Positions 24,201 through 30,734 of a stretch of 48,417 nucleotides of DNA are shown piece by piece. The notes beneath the pieces were generated by a model. The model saw nothing but the letters and a program-made list of their open reading frames with translations. It searched no databases and had not been told where the DNA came from. Where the stretch lies: contig JAIXOU010000053.1 in the NCBI GenBank assembly GCA_027486585.1, forward strand, positions 1 through 48,417. The letters are read 5' to 3'. Origin of the DNA: Verrucomicrobiaceae bacterium (GTDB lineage: Bacteria; Verrucomicrobiota; Verrucomicrobiia; Verrucomicrobiales; Verrucomicrobiaceae). Positions within the stretch are counted from its first letter, which is position 1. The number at the start of each line of letters is the position of its first letter. The position numbers and the translations under genes are program-made.

Positions 24201-26949
24201 AAGCCGTAGGGTTAGCACTGTAAGAGGTCGTTGCACTTCCATCACCAAAATTCCAGCGATAACGCGTATTCACGCCACCAGTACTCGTGGCCGTATATGA
24301 GACCGCTGTATTGATGGGTCTAGCGGTTGTCAGTGGCTTGCTCAGGACCAAAGTCTGCACGATGGTCCACGTGAAGCCCGCTGTGCTTGGAGAGCCTTTG
24401 TTGTCTGTCACGCTGACCACCACGTTAAAAGTTCCGACAGCGCTCGGTGTGCCGTTGATGACGCCGCTCGAGGGTTGAATGGTCATTCCATTCGGCAGAC
24501 CGGTCGCAGAATAGGAAAGTGTATCCCCATCCACATCGCTGGCTTGAATCGCTAGCGTGATTGCCGTGCCGACGACATGACTGCGAGCTCCAGGATTGGT
24601 CACAATAGGAGCACGATTGGGGGACCATGGAGATAAATTGATGCCAGGAATCACTTCGGGACCCGAAGCTCCCGGCGGTTGCCAGCCAATAGCAAGATTA
24701 TCACCGCCAGCCCCTTCTTTCATCAGCGCTTCGATGTAGTAACGCTGGCCTGCTTGCAGAGTGATGAGTGCGGAGGCCTGCGTGGCAAATTTCGTCCACT
24801 GCCGAGAATCTGTCCAATCACCCACTGAGGCAATTTGCCCGGCATTGGCTGGATTATCATTCGTGCTCAACAATAGGCGTCCATTGTCATCACTGGCGAT
24901 CCAAAAGCGATACTGCCCTGTGACAGCTGCGTGAACCCATCCACGCATTCTCGTGCCATAGTTATCAGCCCAATTCGACGGAGCCTCGAAGCTCGTCGGT
25001 TGATCGGACCCACTAGGATTGTTGGGATATGCTGTGTTGTTGGTCAGATCTTGAACCGTCATGCCGCTACCAATGTTCAGCCACCATTCCCGTAAGATCG
25101 TGCCTGAGCCCAGCGTGGATGGGACGATTGTCCAAGTGAAGGGAACACTGGTGTTAAAGCCAAGGGACGACTGAACCCTTGCTACGACATTGAAGACAGC
25201 TGGTGCCGCGGTCACTGTGCCACTGATGAGTCCCGTCGTCGCATTGATGCTCAATCCTGGAGGCAAACCCGTGGCACTGTAGGTCAGCGTGCCGGTGCCT
25301 GCGGCGACGAGCTGGAGCGATGCCGTCTTTGTGCTCGCTGTTGTCTGTGGTCCTGGATTGCCAAGTGTTGGCACATTGGTTGTAGCCACTTGAATGATGC
25401 TAGCCACCGAGTAGGCCCCTTGAGCGTTCAGTCCAAAAAGCATCCAGTAGCCAGGGGTCATCACACTGATATTGCTATGGGCGGTGATTTGATAATTACC
25501 CGTACTCGGGCTGGTAAACGGCAGTTCGAGGAAACGCAGGTCAGTATTCACTGAATGTGTCTGTGAGGACATCTTGATAAAGGTGAAGCGGGTGATTCCG
25601 CTGCTGCCTTGAATGTTGAAAACCTGACCTGGGCCAATGCTGCTTGGGCTATTGCTCAAGGTTGGGCGAGTAGCATTGCTACCATCGGCATTAAATAGCA
25701 TCGGTGGTGTATAGAGCTGCGCATCACGATGATCAGCAGCGTTTCCAGACAAACCACTGCCACCTGACCACACGCGGCCATCGGGGAGTAGCAGGGCCAA
25801 CGAGTGATAATTGCGAGGGATAGCCATGTCGGTGACTTCACGCCATTGACCTGTGGTTGGATTCCAGATTTCTGGCGCTAAAATGGATCCCGTGTCATTA
25901 AACTTGAGCCCACTGCTATTACCGCCGATGACCATGACTTCACCGTTTGGTAAAATGACGCTGTTGCAAAATTGCCGAACAAATTTCATCGACGATGTCG
26001 GCGCAACGACTGGCTGCGATCCGCGAATATCAATGGTGAAGGCCAAGTTGGTGCTTGTTCCCGTGCTACCATCTGACGGATTGGGATTCGTATTGGCTGA
26101 ACCACCCATCACAAGAATACGGCCTTCGTTATACATCGCAAAAGTGCCTTCCTTTGGGTAGTGCGCTCCTGGCACGTTGGCATTGGCAGAGGTCAGGCTG
26201 CCATTGCCTATCGTGGTGATCCAATTCATCTCATCTGTCGGACCGCCATGGAATAAACGATTGTCAGGCGCCACCAAAATGAAGGGGTGCCAGCGTGTCA
26301 GATACCCTGGTTGAGCCACGACAGAAGCCCAGTTGATATTGCTCAGTCGCCCCCAACCTGCGGCTTCTACCCAACGCTCCGCGGTATTCGTGCCTCCATC
26401 GCCAGTAACGGTAAAAACACTGCCATCAGTCAAAGCCACAGTGGTGTTATACCAGCGTGGATCATTCATGTTTGGCATAGCCGACCATTGGTTCGTACGC
26501 CAATCAAAGATGCTGCTCAGCCGCGTTGTGTTACGCCCGCCATTGATCACGACACGGCCATCTGGAAGCATCGCTGTTCCACCGCAAAACATGTCATGGC
26601 GTGTGTTATTGATCTCGGTGAAGGCACCCGTTGCAGGATTCCAAACAGCCGCAAAGGTGAACTCGACGCCACCAGGGAAAGTGGTTCGTTGATTGGATGA
26701 AAAGGTAAGCAGTCTGCCATCTGGGAGCGTGGCTGCTGTAACTGGTAAATGTGGTGTCCAGTTAATCACAGAGCCCCATTGCCCTACCGTGCTGCGGGTC
26801 GCCGCTGTCGGCGCAGGGCCTGTCTTGACAATAAACGCAGGGGCAAAGGCCTGGGCTTCAGCAGACAGTACATCACTGATGCCATGGTCATCATTCCCAG
26901 CTAGGACGCTGAAGCTAAGAGAGAGCAGTAAAGCTACGGTTTTTTTCAT
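18271..26949 (-). CDS. Giant secreted galactose-oxidase-like copper-radical protein with PA14, PKD, YVTN propeller, di-haem cytochrome c and lectin-like repeats
   Basis: The protein has 2,892 residues and a signal peptide (VALLLSLSFSVLAG). Residues 55-520 are a galactose oxidase: the Cys-Tyr cofactor pair is Cys122 (HDMFCGG) and Tyr167, the copper ligands are Tyr381-His382 (NYHSLALLLPDGRVW) and His465 (QTHSVNTD), and PGYWMLF closes the C-terminal Ig-like part. Next come a putative Ig domain (about 525-610), PA14 (615-770), a second Ig (780-865), PKD (870-950), a YVTN propeller (965-1305) and a cytochrome c region with CASCH at 1351-1355 and 1481-1485. Three Ig plus concanavalin-like (DUF1349-type) repeats span 1578-2445. 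The last 430 residues resemble a tail seen in verrucomicrobial surface proteins. The Trp that stacks on the Cys-Tyr pair in fungal galactose oxidase is not seen. It overlaps the upstream gene by ATGA. Confidence 0.9.
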   Translation of the reverse strand: MKKTVALLLSLSFSVLAGNDDHGISDVLSAEAQAFAPAFIVKTGPAPTAATRSTVGQWGSVINWTPHLPVTAATLPDGRLLTFSSNQRTTFPGGVEFTFAAVWNPATGAFTEINNTRHDMFCGGTAMLPDGRVVINGGRNTTRLSSIFDWRTNQWSAMPNMNDPRWYNTTVALTDGSVFTVTGDGGTNTAERWVEAAGWGRLSNINWASVVAQPGYLTRWHPFILVAPDNRLFHGGPTDEMNWITTIGNGSLTSANANVPGAHYPKEGTFAMYNEGRILVMGGSANTNPNPSDGSTGTSTNLAFTIDIRGSQPVVAPTSSMKFVRQFCNSVILPNGEVMVIGGNSSGLKFNDTGSILAPEIWNPTTGQWREVTDMAIPRNYHSLALLLPDGRVWSGGSGLSGNAADHRDAQLYTPPMLFNADGSNATRPTLSNSPSSIGPGQVFNIQGSSGITRFTFIKMSSQTHSVNTDLRFLELPFTSPSTGNYQITAHSNISVMTPGYWMLFGLNAQGAYSVASIIQVATTNVPTLGNPGPQTTASTKTASLQLVAAGTGTLTYSATGLPPGLSINATTGLISGTVTAAPAVFNVVARVQSSLGFNTSVPFTWTIVPSTLGSGTILREWWLNIGSGMTVQDLTNNTAYPNNPSGSDQPTSFEAPSNWADNYGTRMRGWVHAAVTGQYRFWIASDDNGRLLLSTNDNPANAGQIASVGDWTDSRQWTKFATQASALITLQAGQRYYIEALMKEGAGGDNLAIGWQPPGASGPEVIPGINLSPWSPNRAPIVTNPGARSHVVGTAITLAIQASDVDGDTLSYSATGLPNGMTIQPSSGVINGTPSAVGTFNVVVSVTDNKGSPSTAGFTWTIVQTLVLSKPLTTARPINTAVSYTATSTGGVNTRYRWNFGDGSATTSYSANPTASRSYVAPGRYLVTLDATDDSAIVRSVTFYQVIHAPLTTRKPTVSSNIVFEDLATGNDRIWVVNQDADTVTVFDAVTRAKLVETTVGTGPRNIAIAPDGRAWVTNVESSTISILNGTSYAVAATVTLPRGSRPFGIAFDPVGTAAFVALEGSGQLLKLNPITGTQISSLSVGQHARHVSVNADGTRVYVSRFISPALPGENTLTPDTIGRGGEVVVVAGGTLAFERTIILQHSELSDSQNSARGIPNYLGATALSPDGLSAWVPSKQDNIKRGTARNGVGLNHDQTLRAISSRINLITQTEDYAGRVDYDNAGMPSAAIYDPWGGYVFVALESSRAVAVIDAWNKNIIARFDVGRAPQGLAISPDGLTLFVHNFMDRSVGVFNVSSIVSGGNAQPITVATLASVQTEKLTATVLKGKQLFYDALDVRVALQEYMSCASCHNDGGQDGRVWDLTGFGEGLRNTITLRGHGNHGMLHWTGNFDEVHDFEGQIRTLAGGTGLMTDTQFNTGTRRQPLGDPKAGVSADLDALAAYVRSLTAESRSPFRNTDGTLTAAAVSGELVFRQQNCASCHSGTNFTNSALNVFRDIGTIKPISGKRLNGTLTGFDVPTLRGLWATGPYLHDGSVATLSAAVLAHQGTAIPAADLNNLVAYLQQIDDVPATAPLPVSVQLSTTAVAPVSGAFNVTATFSHPMTGFVLSDISLSGGSVSALNGSGSNYTFTVTPTANVAISLAANVAQDAASLGNQASNTLNLSYSAPVNPSALVGQDIGAPSLAGSTTFDLATGTYTLTGSGAEIFFDHDDFQFALTTLTGDGEIRARVRSLTNTNPWAKAGVMIRESSATGSRHALTCITPPSAGNGYAMISRAALNGASDFVGGSAVNTSPNNWVRLVRAGNVLTSFTSANGTAWAQLGTVTLSGLTNQVLIGLAVSSTDDSLLAEGVFDNVQITGSTGGIAPTASLTSTSAIEAGAFNVRTQFSQTVTGLTLSDFTVTNGTASNLTGSGAIYNVTITPLAAGAVSIRLPAAAVVNTANVASSASNTLSVTFSPPVNVALAGQDVGNVQLTGSTVFNSTTGTYTLQGAGAEIFFNADGFQYALTQLTGDGEIRARVSSQSNSNPWAKAGVMFRENLSAGSRHATVFTTPVTAANGFGVVWRPTANGASNYAGGPVVNAAPNNWVRLVRAGNVVTAFSSTNGNTWTTISTVTLTNLSSSLYVGLAVTSATATQLSTAIFDNVQIVGSLTAVAPAVTLSSSSAVESGAFTVQTRFTQAVTGLAPSDFNVTNGNASNLTGSGNAYTITITPTLAGNVTVSLPAAAAVNAGNVASLASNSLTVAFTPPAAVTLTGRDIGTVGVAGNTSLDATNGTYTVRGAGEEIFFSEDSFHFAAAQLTGDGEIRARVTGLTNTGDWAKAGVMFRENLTAGSRHAMFCSMPAASGFGTGLVWRPTANAAAAFQFGPSLNPAPNNWLRLVRAGNVISSFASSNGTTWTSIQSITFTALPSTLYVGLAVTATDTQTLAAGTFDNVQIVGITTAGSTPVIPVSGGGTVAGGGVGYSQIADTDFDGDDVNDLIEYALGSNVAYDGGWWLTTMAGGRVDAHLTYLDSVTDVTFTLENSSDLVNWVPLALASTVSDLGGGIVQRTWSGITGLNGQSVQRGLLRLRVTHNNGLTAASAPQGWQRFNLGVGTQSVGVSLLNAPLFAGIVTARTAADQVQMASVEALSIDPAASYFLEVRDGAQAGHRYEISSINGSVATLNLTSANSTQAALPEDIIGARIFVRPHMTLGQIFPKSIMTGGTRSSGADQVLFHNGTGWETFWLNQTATRQQWVLTGDATQASRDNQIIPPGTGVMAKILSLPKSMTLTGYARLNPFRRLLKAGHNFLALPRPADATPLQLDLTTEVGFIPSTRLTSADQLQLWTGDSQAGATTYTTYWLRGSAASANWVLQTDANNTSVSETLNLPANKAFFLKTMPTSTPNGWLTD
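19615..20481 (-). repeat. Intragenic Ig/lectin-like repeat unit 3
   Basis: Residues 2157-2445 of the giant protein. It has the Ig motif FNVTNGNASNLTGSG and the lectin-like motifs LTGDGEIRARV, WAKAGVMFREN and PNNWLRLVRAGNV. Units 2 and 3 look like the most recent duplication. Confidence 0.85.
20482..21348 (-). repeat. Intragenic Ig/lectin-like repeat unit 2
   Basis: Residues 1868-2156 of the giant protein. It follows unit 1 without spacer and shows the same LTGDGEIRARV, NPWAKAGVMFREN and PNNWVRLVRAGNV motifs, with FDNVQIVG at the end. The Ig part (FTVTNGTASNLTGSG) is closer to unit 3 than to unit 1. Confidence 0.85.
21349..22218 (-). repeat. Intragenic Ig/lectin-like repeat unit 1
   Basis: Residues 1578-1867 of the giant protein. 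The unit is an Ig-like domain (GAFNVTATFSHPMTGFVLSD) followed by a concanavalin/DUF1349-like domain with LTGDGEIRARV, NPWAKAGVM and PNNWVRLVRAGNV. It shares these motifs with units 2 and 3 and has the same length within a few residues. Confidence 0.85.
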
Positions 26950-28682
26950 GGTTGTTTTACAAGTTGATCTGATTTGGCAGGCTGGATGAATGCTTCATCT
27001 GTGAGTGTTTTGAGAAAGGCAATCAGAGCCTGTTGGTCCTCAACGCTAAGTTGGATACCAGCCATGGGATGCTTGGCCAAATTGGGGTCCAACGTGTCAC
27101 GTTTTTCCATCGGACCGCTGTAATGGGTCACTACCTCTTCCAGTGTGGAAAAACGTCCGTCATGCATGTAGGGTGGCGTGACGGCGATGTTTCTGAGAGA
27201 TGGCGTCTTAAACTTGCCACGATCTCTTGTCTGCCCAGTAACCGCCATGCGCCCGAGCTCATCAGGTGTCAATTTCAGCCCATTGTCTCGATACTGATGA
27301 TCGGTAAAAAGCGTGCCGCCATGGCAATGAAAACAGTCCGCGCCCGTCAGGCCCCGTTTGGGATCATGCTCGGTCACAAAGAGCTGCAAGCCTCGCTTTT
27401 CCTGCTCACTGAGCTCAGCCACCTTACGCACTGCGCGGTCAAAGCGTGAGTCCTGAGAGATCAGCGTTAATAAATACTGCTCCAAAGCTTTAGCCATGCG
27501 CTCTGTAGTGATCTCCTTAGAACCAAAGGCCTTTGCAAATAAACCAAGCATATCAGCATCTGCCTTTATCTTCTCGGCCACACGCTCCAGCGTTTCATTC
27601 ATCTCATGTGCGTCCTGAATTGGCATCAGCACTTGCTCACGCAGCGTCTTAGCGCGACCATCCCAGAAGAAGCCTGACGCCCAGGCCAGATTAAAAAGCG
27701 GCATCGCCTGGCGTTTACCCACCTGCCCTTCAGCTCCTAGACTGAAGCGCCGAAGATCACTAAAGGCATGACCTTGATCATGGCAACTAGCGCAGGATTG
27801 TGTGTTATTGACGCTGAGCCGCGTGTCATGAAACAATATCTCTCCCAGTTCCACACCTTCACGCGTGACTGGGTTATCTGAAGGTAGATACACTTTGGGA
27901 AAGCGCTCCGTAATGGCTAGTGGATAAGCCTTTGTGCCCGCCGGCAGCGGTGTCTTTTGCACTATTTCAGCGGGCGGTTGAAATAGATCATGACTGACAG
28001 TCACCACCTGAAACGCCTTCTCGATGTTAGAACGCAGCTTCGTGGCTAGTGGATCACCGGCACGGCTATGCGTGCTCGTTCCATCTTTCTCAAAGTCCAC
28101 TCCTTGTAGCAAGCGGGCTGCATTTAACGTGAGATGGATCGTCAGCGGACCTCCACCTCTAAAGGACACGGGCAACTCCACCAGGGCCACATTGGGATCA
28201 TTGGCGACATGAAAAGAAAAAGCCTGCTGCTTAGGTGCATAGCCTTCTAGAGCCATGAAGACATAACCACCTTGCCAACCCCAATGCAGTCCACAGACTT
28301 GCGGATTCAGCGCGTGTCCTACGGGCCAGATCACTGGATCTGCCTGATTGATTTCTGGTGGCACTCCCACTTGAAAACGAATGGCCGTAAATGACTCCGC
28401 AGGCATTCCGTCTGCTTCGGCACGCAACTGGCCTTTTTCCAAACTGAAAAAGGCAAACCAGTCTCTCGATTCTACCCAGGTTCCATCGGCCTTCTTCAGT
28501 GCTAATTTCGACAATAAGTAATCTAACCGACTCAATCGAAAACCTGCACGGCCTTCCACCATCCCATTCACTTTCAGAGGTAGCCCTTCCCAAACAGGCT
28601 CAATCTCTAAACGCATCATCGGTGATGTTGCCTCTGTTCGACAAACACCCACTGCCAAAGCCAATAGGCTTAGGAAGTGCAT
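26946..28682 (-). CDS. Fusion of MbnP-like copper-binding domain and MauG/MbnH-like di-haem peroxidase domain
   Basis: The start at 28682 (MHFLSLLALAVGVCRTEA signal peptide) gives 578 residues. An ATG at 28712 would lie too close to the TATAAT at 28717. Residues about 22-200 match MbnP: LDYLLSKLALKKADG, IRFQVGVPPEINQ and the signature HWGWQGGYVFMALEG (about 133-147) with two Trp. Residues about 245-565 are a di-haem cytochrome c peroxidase/MauG domain with haem sites CASCH (297-301) and CFHCH (450-454), FFWDGRAKTLREQ, TPSLRNI and PYMHDGRFSTLEEV. In known systems MbnP and MbnH are separate neighbours, and MbnH oxidises an MbnP Trp to kynurenine to make a copper site. Here they are one chain. 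Met in PYMHDG is as in bacterial peroxidases, not the Tyr of MauG. The gene overlaps the copper-oxidase gene by ATGA. Confidence 0.85.
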   Translation of the reverse strand: MHFLSLLALAVGVCRTEATSPMMRLEIEPVWEGLPLKVNGMVEGRAGFRLSRLDYLLSKLALKKADGTWVESRDWFAFFSLEKGQLRAEADGMPAESFTAIRFQVGVPPEINQADPVIWPVGHALNPQVCGLHWGWQGGYVFMALEGYAPKQQAFSFHVANDPNVALVELPVSFRGGGPLTIHLTLNAARLLQGVDFEKDGTSTHSRAGDPLATKLRSNIEKAFQVVTVSHDLFQPPAEIVQKTPLPAGTKAYPLAITERFPKVYLPSDNPVTREGVELGEILFHDTRLSVNNTQSCASCHDQGHAFSDLRRFSLGAEGQVGKRQAMPLFNLAWASGFFWDGRAKTLREQVLMPIQDAHEMNETLERVAEKIKADADMLGLFAKAFGSKEITTERMAKALEQYLLTLISQDSRFDRAVRKVAELSEQEKRGLQLFVTEHDPKRGLTGADCFHCHGGTLFTDHQYRDNGLKLTPDELGRMAVTGQTRDRGKFKTPSLRNIAVTPPYMHDGRFSTLEEVVTHYSGPMEKRDTLDPNLAKHPMAGIQLSVEDQQALIAFLKTLTDEAFIQPAKSDQLVKQP

Positions 28683-28716
28683 TCTCAGGTGACTTGATCT
28701 ATGAATGGGCATTTTA

Positions 28717-28745
28717 ATTATAGAAAATGCAATTCTAAAATCTAA
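28717..28745 (-). promoter_or_regulatory. Candidate sigma-70-like promoter of the MbnP-MauG/copper oxidase unit
   Basis: On the minus strand a perfect TATAAT lies at 28722-28717. It is preceded 17 bases upstream by TTAGAT (28745-28740), a weak -35. Transcription would start near 28710 and leave a short leader before the ATG at 28682. The surrounding 28713-28820 is strongly A/T-rich compared with the coding DNA. No clear repressor palindrome was recognised. The rest of the gap up to ddl at 28963 holds nothing else I can name. Confidence 0.45.
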
Positions 28746-28962
28746 TTACCATAAAATCAACAAGCTAAATCTTAATTTCGAGATATCAGTCAATTTTTCA
28801 TATCAATATTGAGAAGGAGTGAATGGTTTCCTCCCCTGGCGGTATCACGAATGATCCGATGACTCTGTTGATGGCACCGGCTGTTTCCGCCTATGACACT
28901 CTATTAAATTGATCCCATCTAGCCTTTGCGCTTCCCCTGCATTCGCGCCATATCTCAAAACC

Positions 28963-29883
28963 ATGCTCGACATCACTGGAAAAAAAATCGCGTTGCTCAA
29001 AGGCGGTCCTGGCAACGAACGCCACGTCTCCATCAAAACAGCTGAAAGCGTCGCTGAAGCATTGCGCTCCGTGGGCGCAGACGTCGTCGAGGTCGATGTC
29101 ACGGGACCCGAGTTCGACATGCCTGAGGATGCCTTCATCGCGATGAATCTCATTCACGGCACCTTTGGTGAAGATGGCGAAATCCAAGCCATTCTGGAAG
29201 CACGCGGCATCCGCTACACAGGCGCTGGTGTCATCACCAGCCGCATCGCTTTTGATAAAGCGCTAAGCAAAGAAAAATTCATCGCCGCAGGTGTTCCCAC
29301 ACCCCGTTCACAAATCTACAAACTCGATGGTAGCGAGCCCTTAACGATTTCCATTCCCCTTGTTTCCAAACCCCCTCGTGAAGGATCCAGCGTCGGCGTC
29401 AACATCTGCCGCACGGCAGACGAATGGGAGAAAGCCATCGTCGAAGCCAAGAAATACGGCACTGAGACCTTGGTCGAAGAATTCATCGAAGGCAAAGAAC
29501 TGACCGTAGGTATTCTCGGAGATCAAGTGCTGCCCGTCATCCACATTGAACCAGTGGATGGCTTCTACGACATGAACAACAAATACCCGTGGATGAATGG
29601 CACGGGTAAAACGCTCTACCATTGCCCGGCCGAACTCGATGCCGAAACCACCCAGAGAGTCCAAGCCGCCGCCATGGCCGCTTTCAAGAGCTGCGGCACA
29701 GAAGTCTATGGTCGCGTTGATGTCATGCTTCGCGCGGATGGCTCACCCTATGTCTTGGAGATCAACACCATCCCCGGCATGACCAGTAGCAGTCTCCTCC
29801 CCAAAGCCGCCAGAGCCCTTGGCATCGAGTTCCCCGAACTCTGCGTTCGCATCATTGAGCTGTCATTGGCAGCGCGCGGGTAA
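28963..29883 (+). CDS. ddl: D-alanine--D-alanine ligase
   Basis: The start at 28963 gives 306 residues, normal for Ddl. The N-terminal KKIALLKGGPGNERHVSIKT is the usual glycine loop, followed by NLIHGTFGEDGEIQAILE, FDKALSKEKF, SKPPREGSSVGV, LVEEFIEGKELTVGIL, and the C-terminal metal and substrate site VLEINTIPGMTSSSLLPKA. It joins two D-Ala with ATP for peptidoglycan precursors. It is divergent from the MbnP-MauG gene and is followed by a DUF2071 gene after 26 bases. Confidence 0.96.
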   Translation: MLDITGKKIALLKGGPGNERHVSIKTAESVAEALRSVGADVVEVDVTGPEFDMPEDAFIAMNLIHGTFGEDGEIQAILEARGIRYTGAGVITSRIAFDKALSKEKFIAAGVPTPRSQIYKLDGSEPLTISIPLVSKPPREGSSVGVNICRTADEWEKAIVEAKKYGTETLVEEFIEGKELTVGILGDQVLPVIHIEPVDGFYDMNNKYPWMNGTGKTLYHCPAELDAETTQRVQAAAMAAFKSCGTEVYGRVDVMLRADGSPYVLEINTIPGMTSSSLLPKAARALGIEFPELCVRIIELSLAARG

Positions 29884-29909
29884 GTCGACGTGCATGTAAA
29901 AAACCAACC

Positions 29910-30650
29910 ATGCACCTTCCAATTATCCAAGGGTTGATCCGCCGCAGGTTGCTGGTCAACTTCCGAGTGGATGAGGAAGTAATGCGGAGTTTGCTGCCTG
30001 CACCCTTTCGCCCTAAATTACACCGTGGCTATGCCATTGCTGGTATCTGTCTGATTCGGCTAGAGCAGATTCGCACTACTTGGCTTCCCCGCTTTTGCGG
30101 CATCTCCAGTGAGAATGCCGCTCATCGTATCGCTGTACAATGGGATGGCCCTTCAGGCGAGACCCGTGAAGGCGTTTACATTCCGCGACGTGACACGGGT
30201 TCTTGGCTCAATCATTTTGCAGGAGGACGCATCTTCCCTGGTGAACATCATTTGGCTAAATTCTCCGTGGACGATGATGGGACTAGTCTTTCCATGTCGA
30301 TACGCGCTCATGATGGCCGAATGGTCATTGATCTGCGCGCCAAGGAGAGTGAATCGCTGCCTGAGACTTCGTGCTTTGAGTCCTTGGCGGAGTCGTCTTC
30401 TTTTTTCGAAGGTGGCAGCATTGGCTACTCCGTCACACGGGATTGCTGCCGTCTCGACGGCATTCGGCTTCAAACCAACGAATGGCGTGTTCAACCACTC
30501 ACCATCGAACATGTCCATTCTTCCTTTTTCGCTACTGAGACAAGCTTTCCCGCAGGTAGTGTCACCTTTGATCACGCACTGATCATGCGCGACATCAGCC
30601 ACCAGTGGCATGGAGAGGCCGATATGGTGTGCCTAAACCGAGTTGATTAA
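29910..30650 (+). CDS. DUF2071-family protein (YqjF-like, acetoacetate decarboxylase-like fold)
   Basis: The protein has 246 residues with no signal peptide. It shows features of the DUF2071/YqjF group: an N-terminal LVNFRVDEEVMRSLLPAPFRPKLHRGYAIAG-like segment, the EGVYIPRRDTGS strand and a C-terminal H-V-H-S-S-F region. The fold is thought to be related to acetoacetate decarboxylase, but the function is unknown. No catalytic residue can be assigned here. It is likely co-transcribed with ddl. Confidence 0.75.
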   Translation: MHLPIIQGLIRRRLLVNFRVDEEVMRSLLPAPFRPKLHRGYAIAGICLIRLEQIRTTWLPRFCGISSENAAHRIAVQWDGPSGETREGVYIPRRDTGSWLNHFAGGRIFPGEHHLAKFSVDDDGTSLSMSIRAHDGRMVIDLRAKESESLPETSCFESLAESSSFFEGGSIGYSVTRDCCRLDGIRLQTNEWRVQPLTIEHVHSSFFATETSFPAGSVTFDHALIMRDISHQWHGEADMVCLNRVD

Positions 30651-30683
30651 AGAAATGGAATGCCGGTAGTTAGCTGTGCGAAA

Positions 30684-30711
30684 AGAGAAAGTTTTTTGTG
30701 AAACTTTCTCT
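30684..30711 (+). terminator. Strong hairpin after the DUF2071 gene, possible terminator
   Basis: AGAGAAAGTTT pairs perfectly with AAACTTTCTCT (11 bp) around the 6-base loop TTTGTG. It lies 34 bases after the stop at 30650 and 24 bases before the next start at 30735. A long U-tract is missing after the stem, so it could also be a leader hairpin of the downstream gene. Confidence 0.4.
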
Positions 30712-30734
30712 CTTAGATGTTATGGCACCCCCCA

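Noticed and set aside
18437..26989. Many plus-strand open frames across the giant gene.
   Set aside because: They are antisense to an 8.7-kb frame with clear domains, show no recognisable protein features and have repetitive low-complexity composition.
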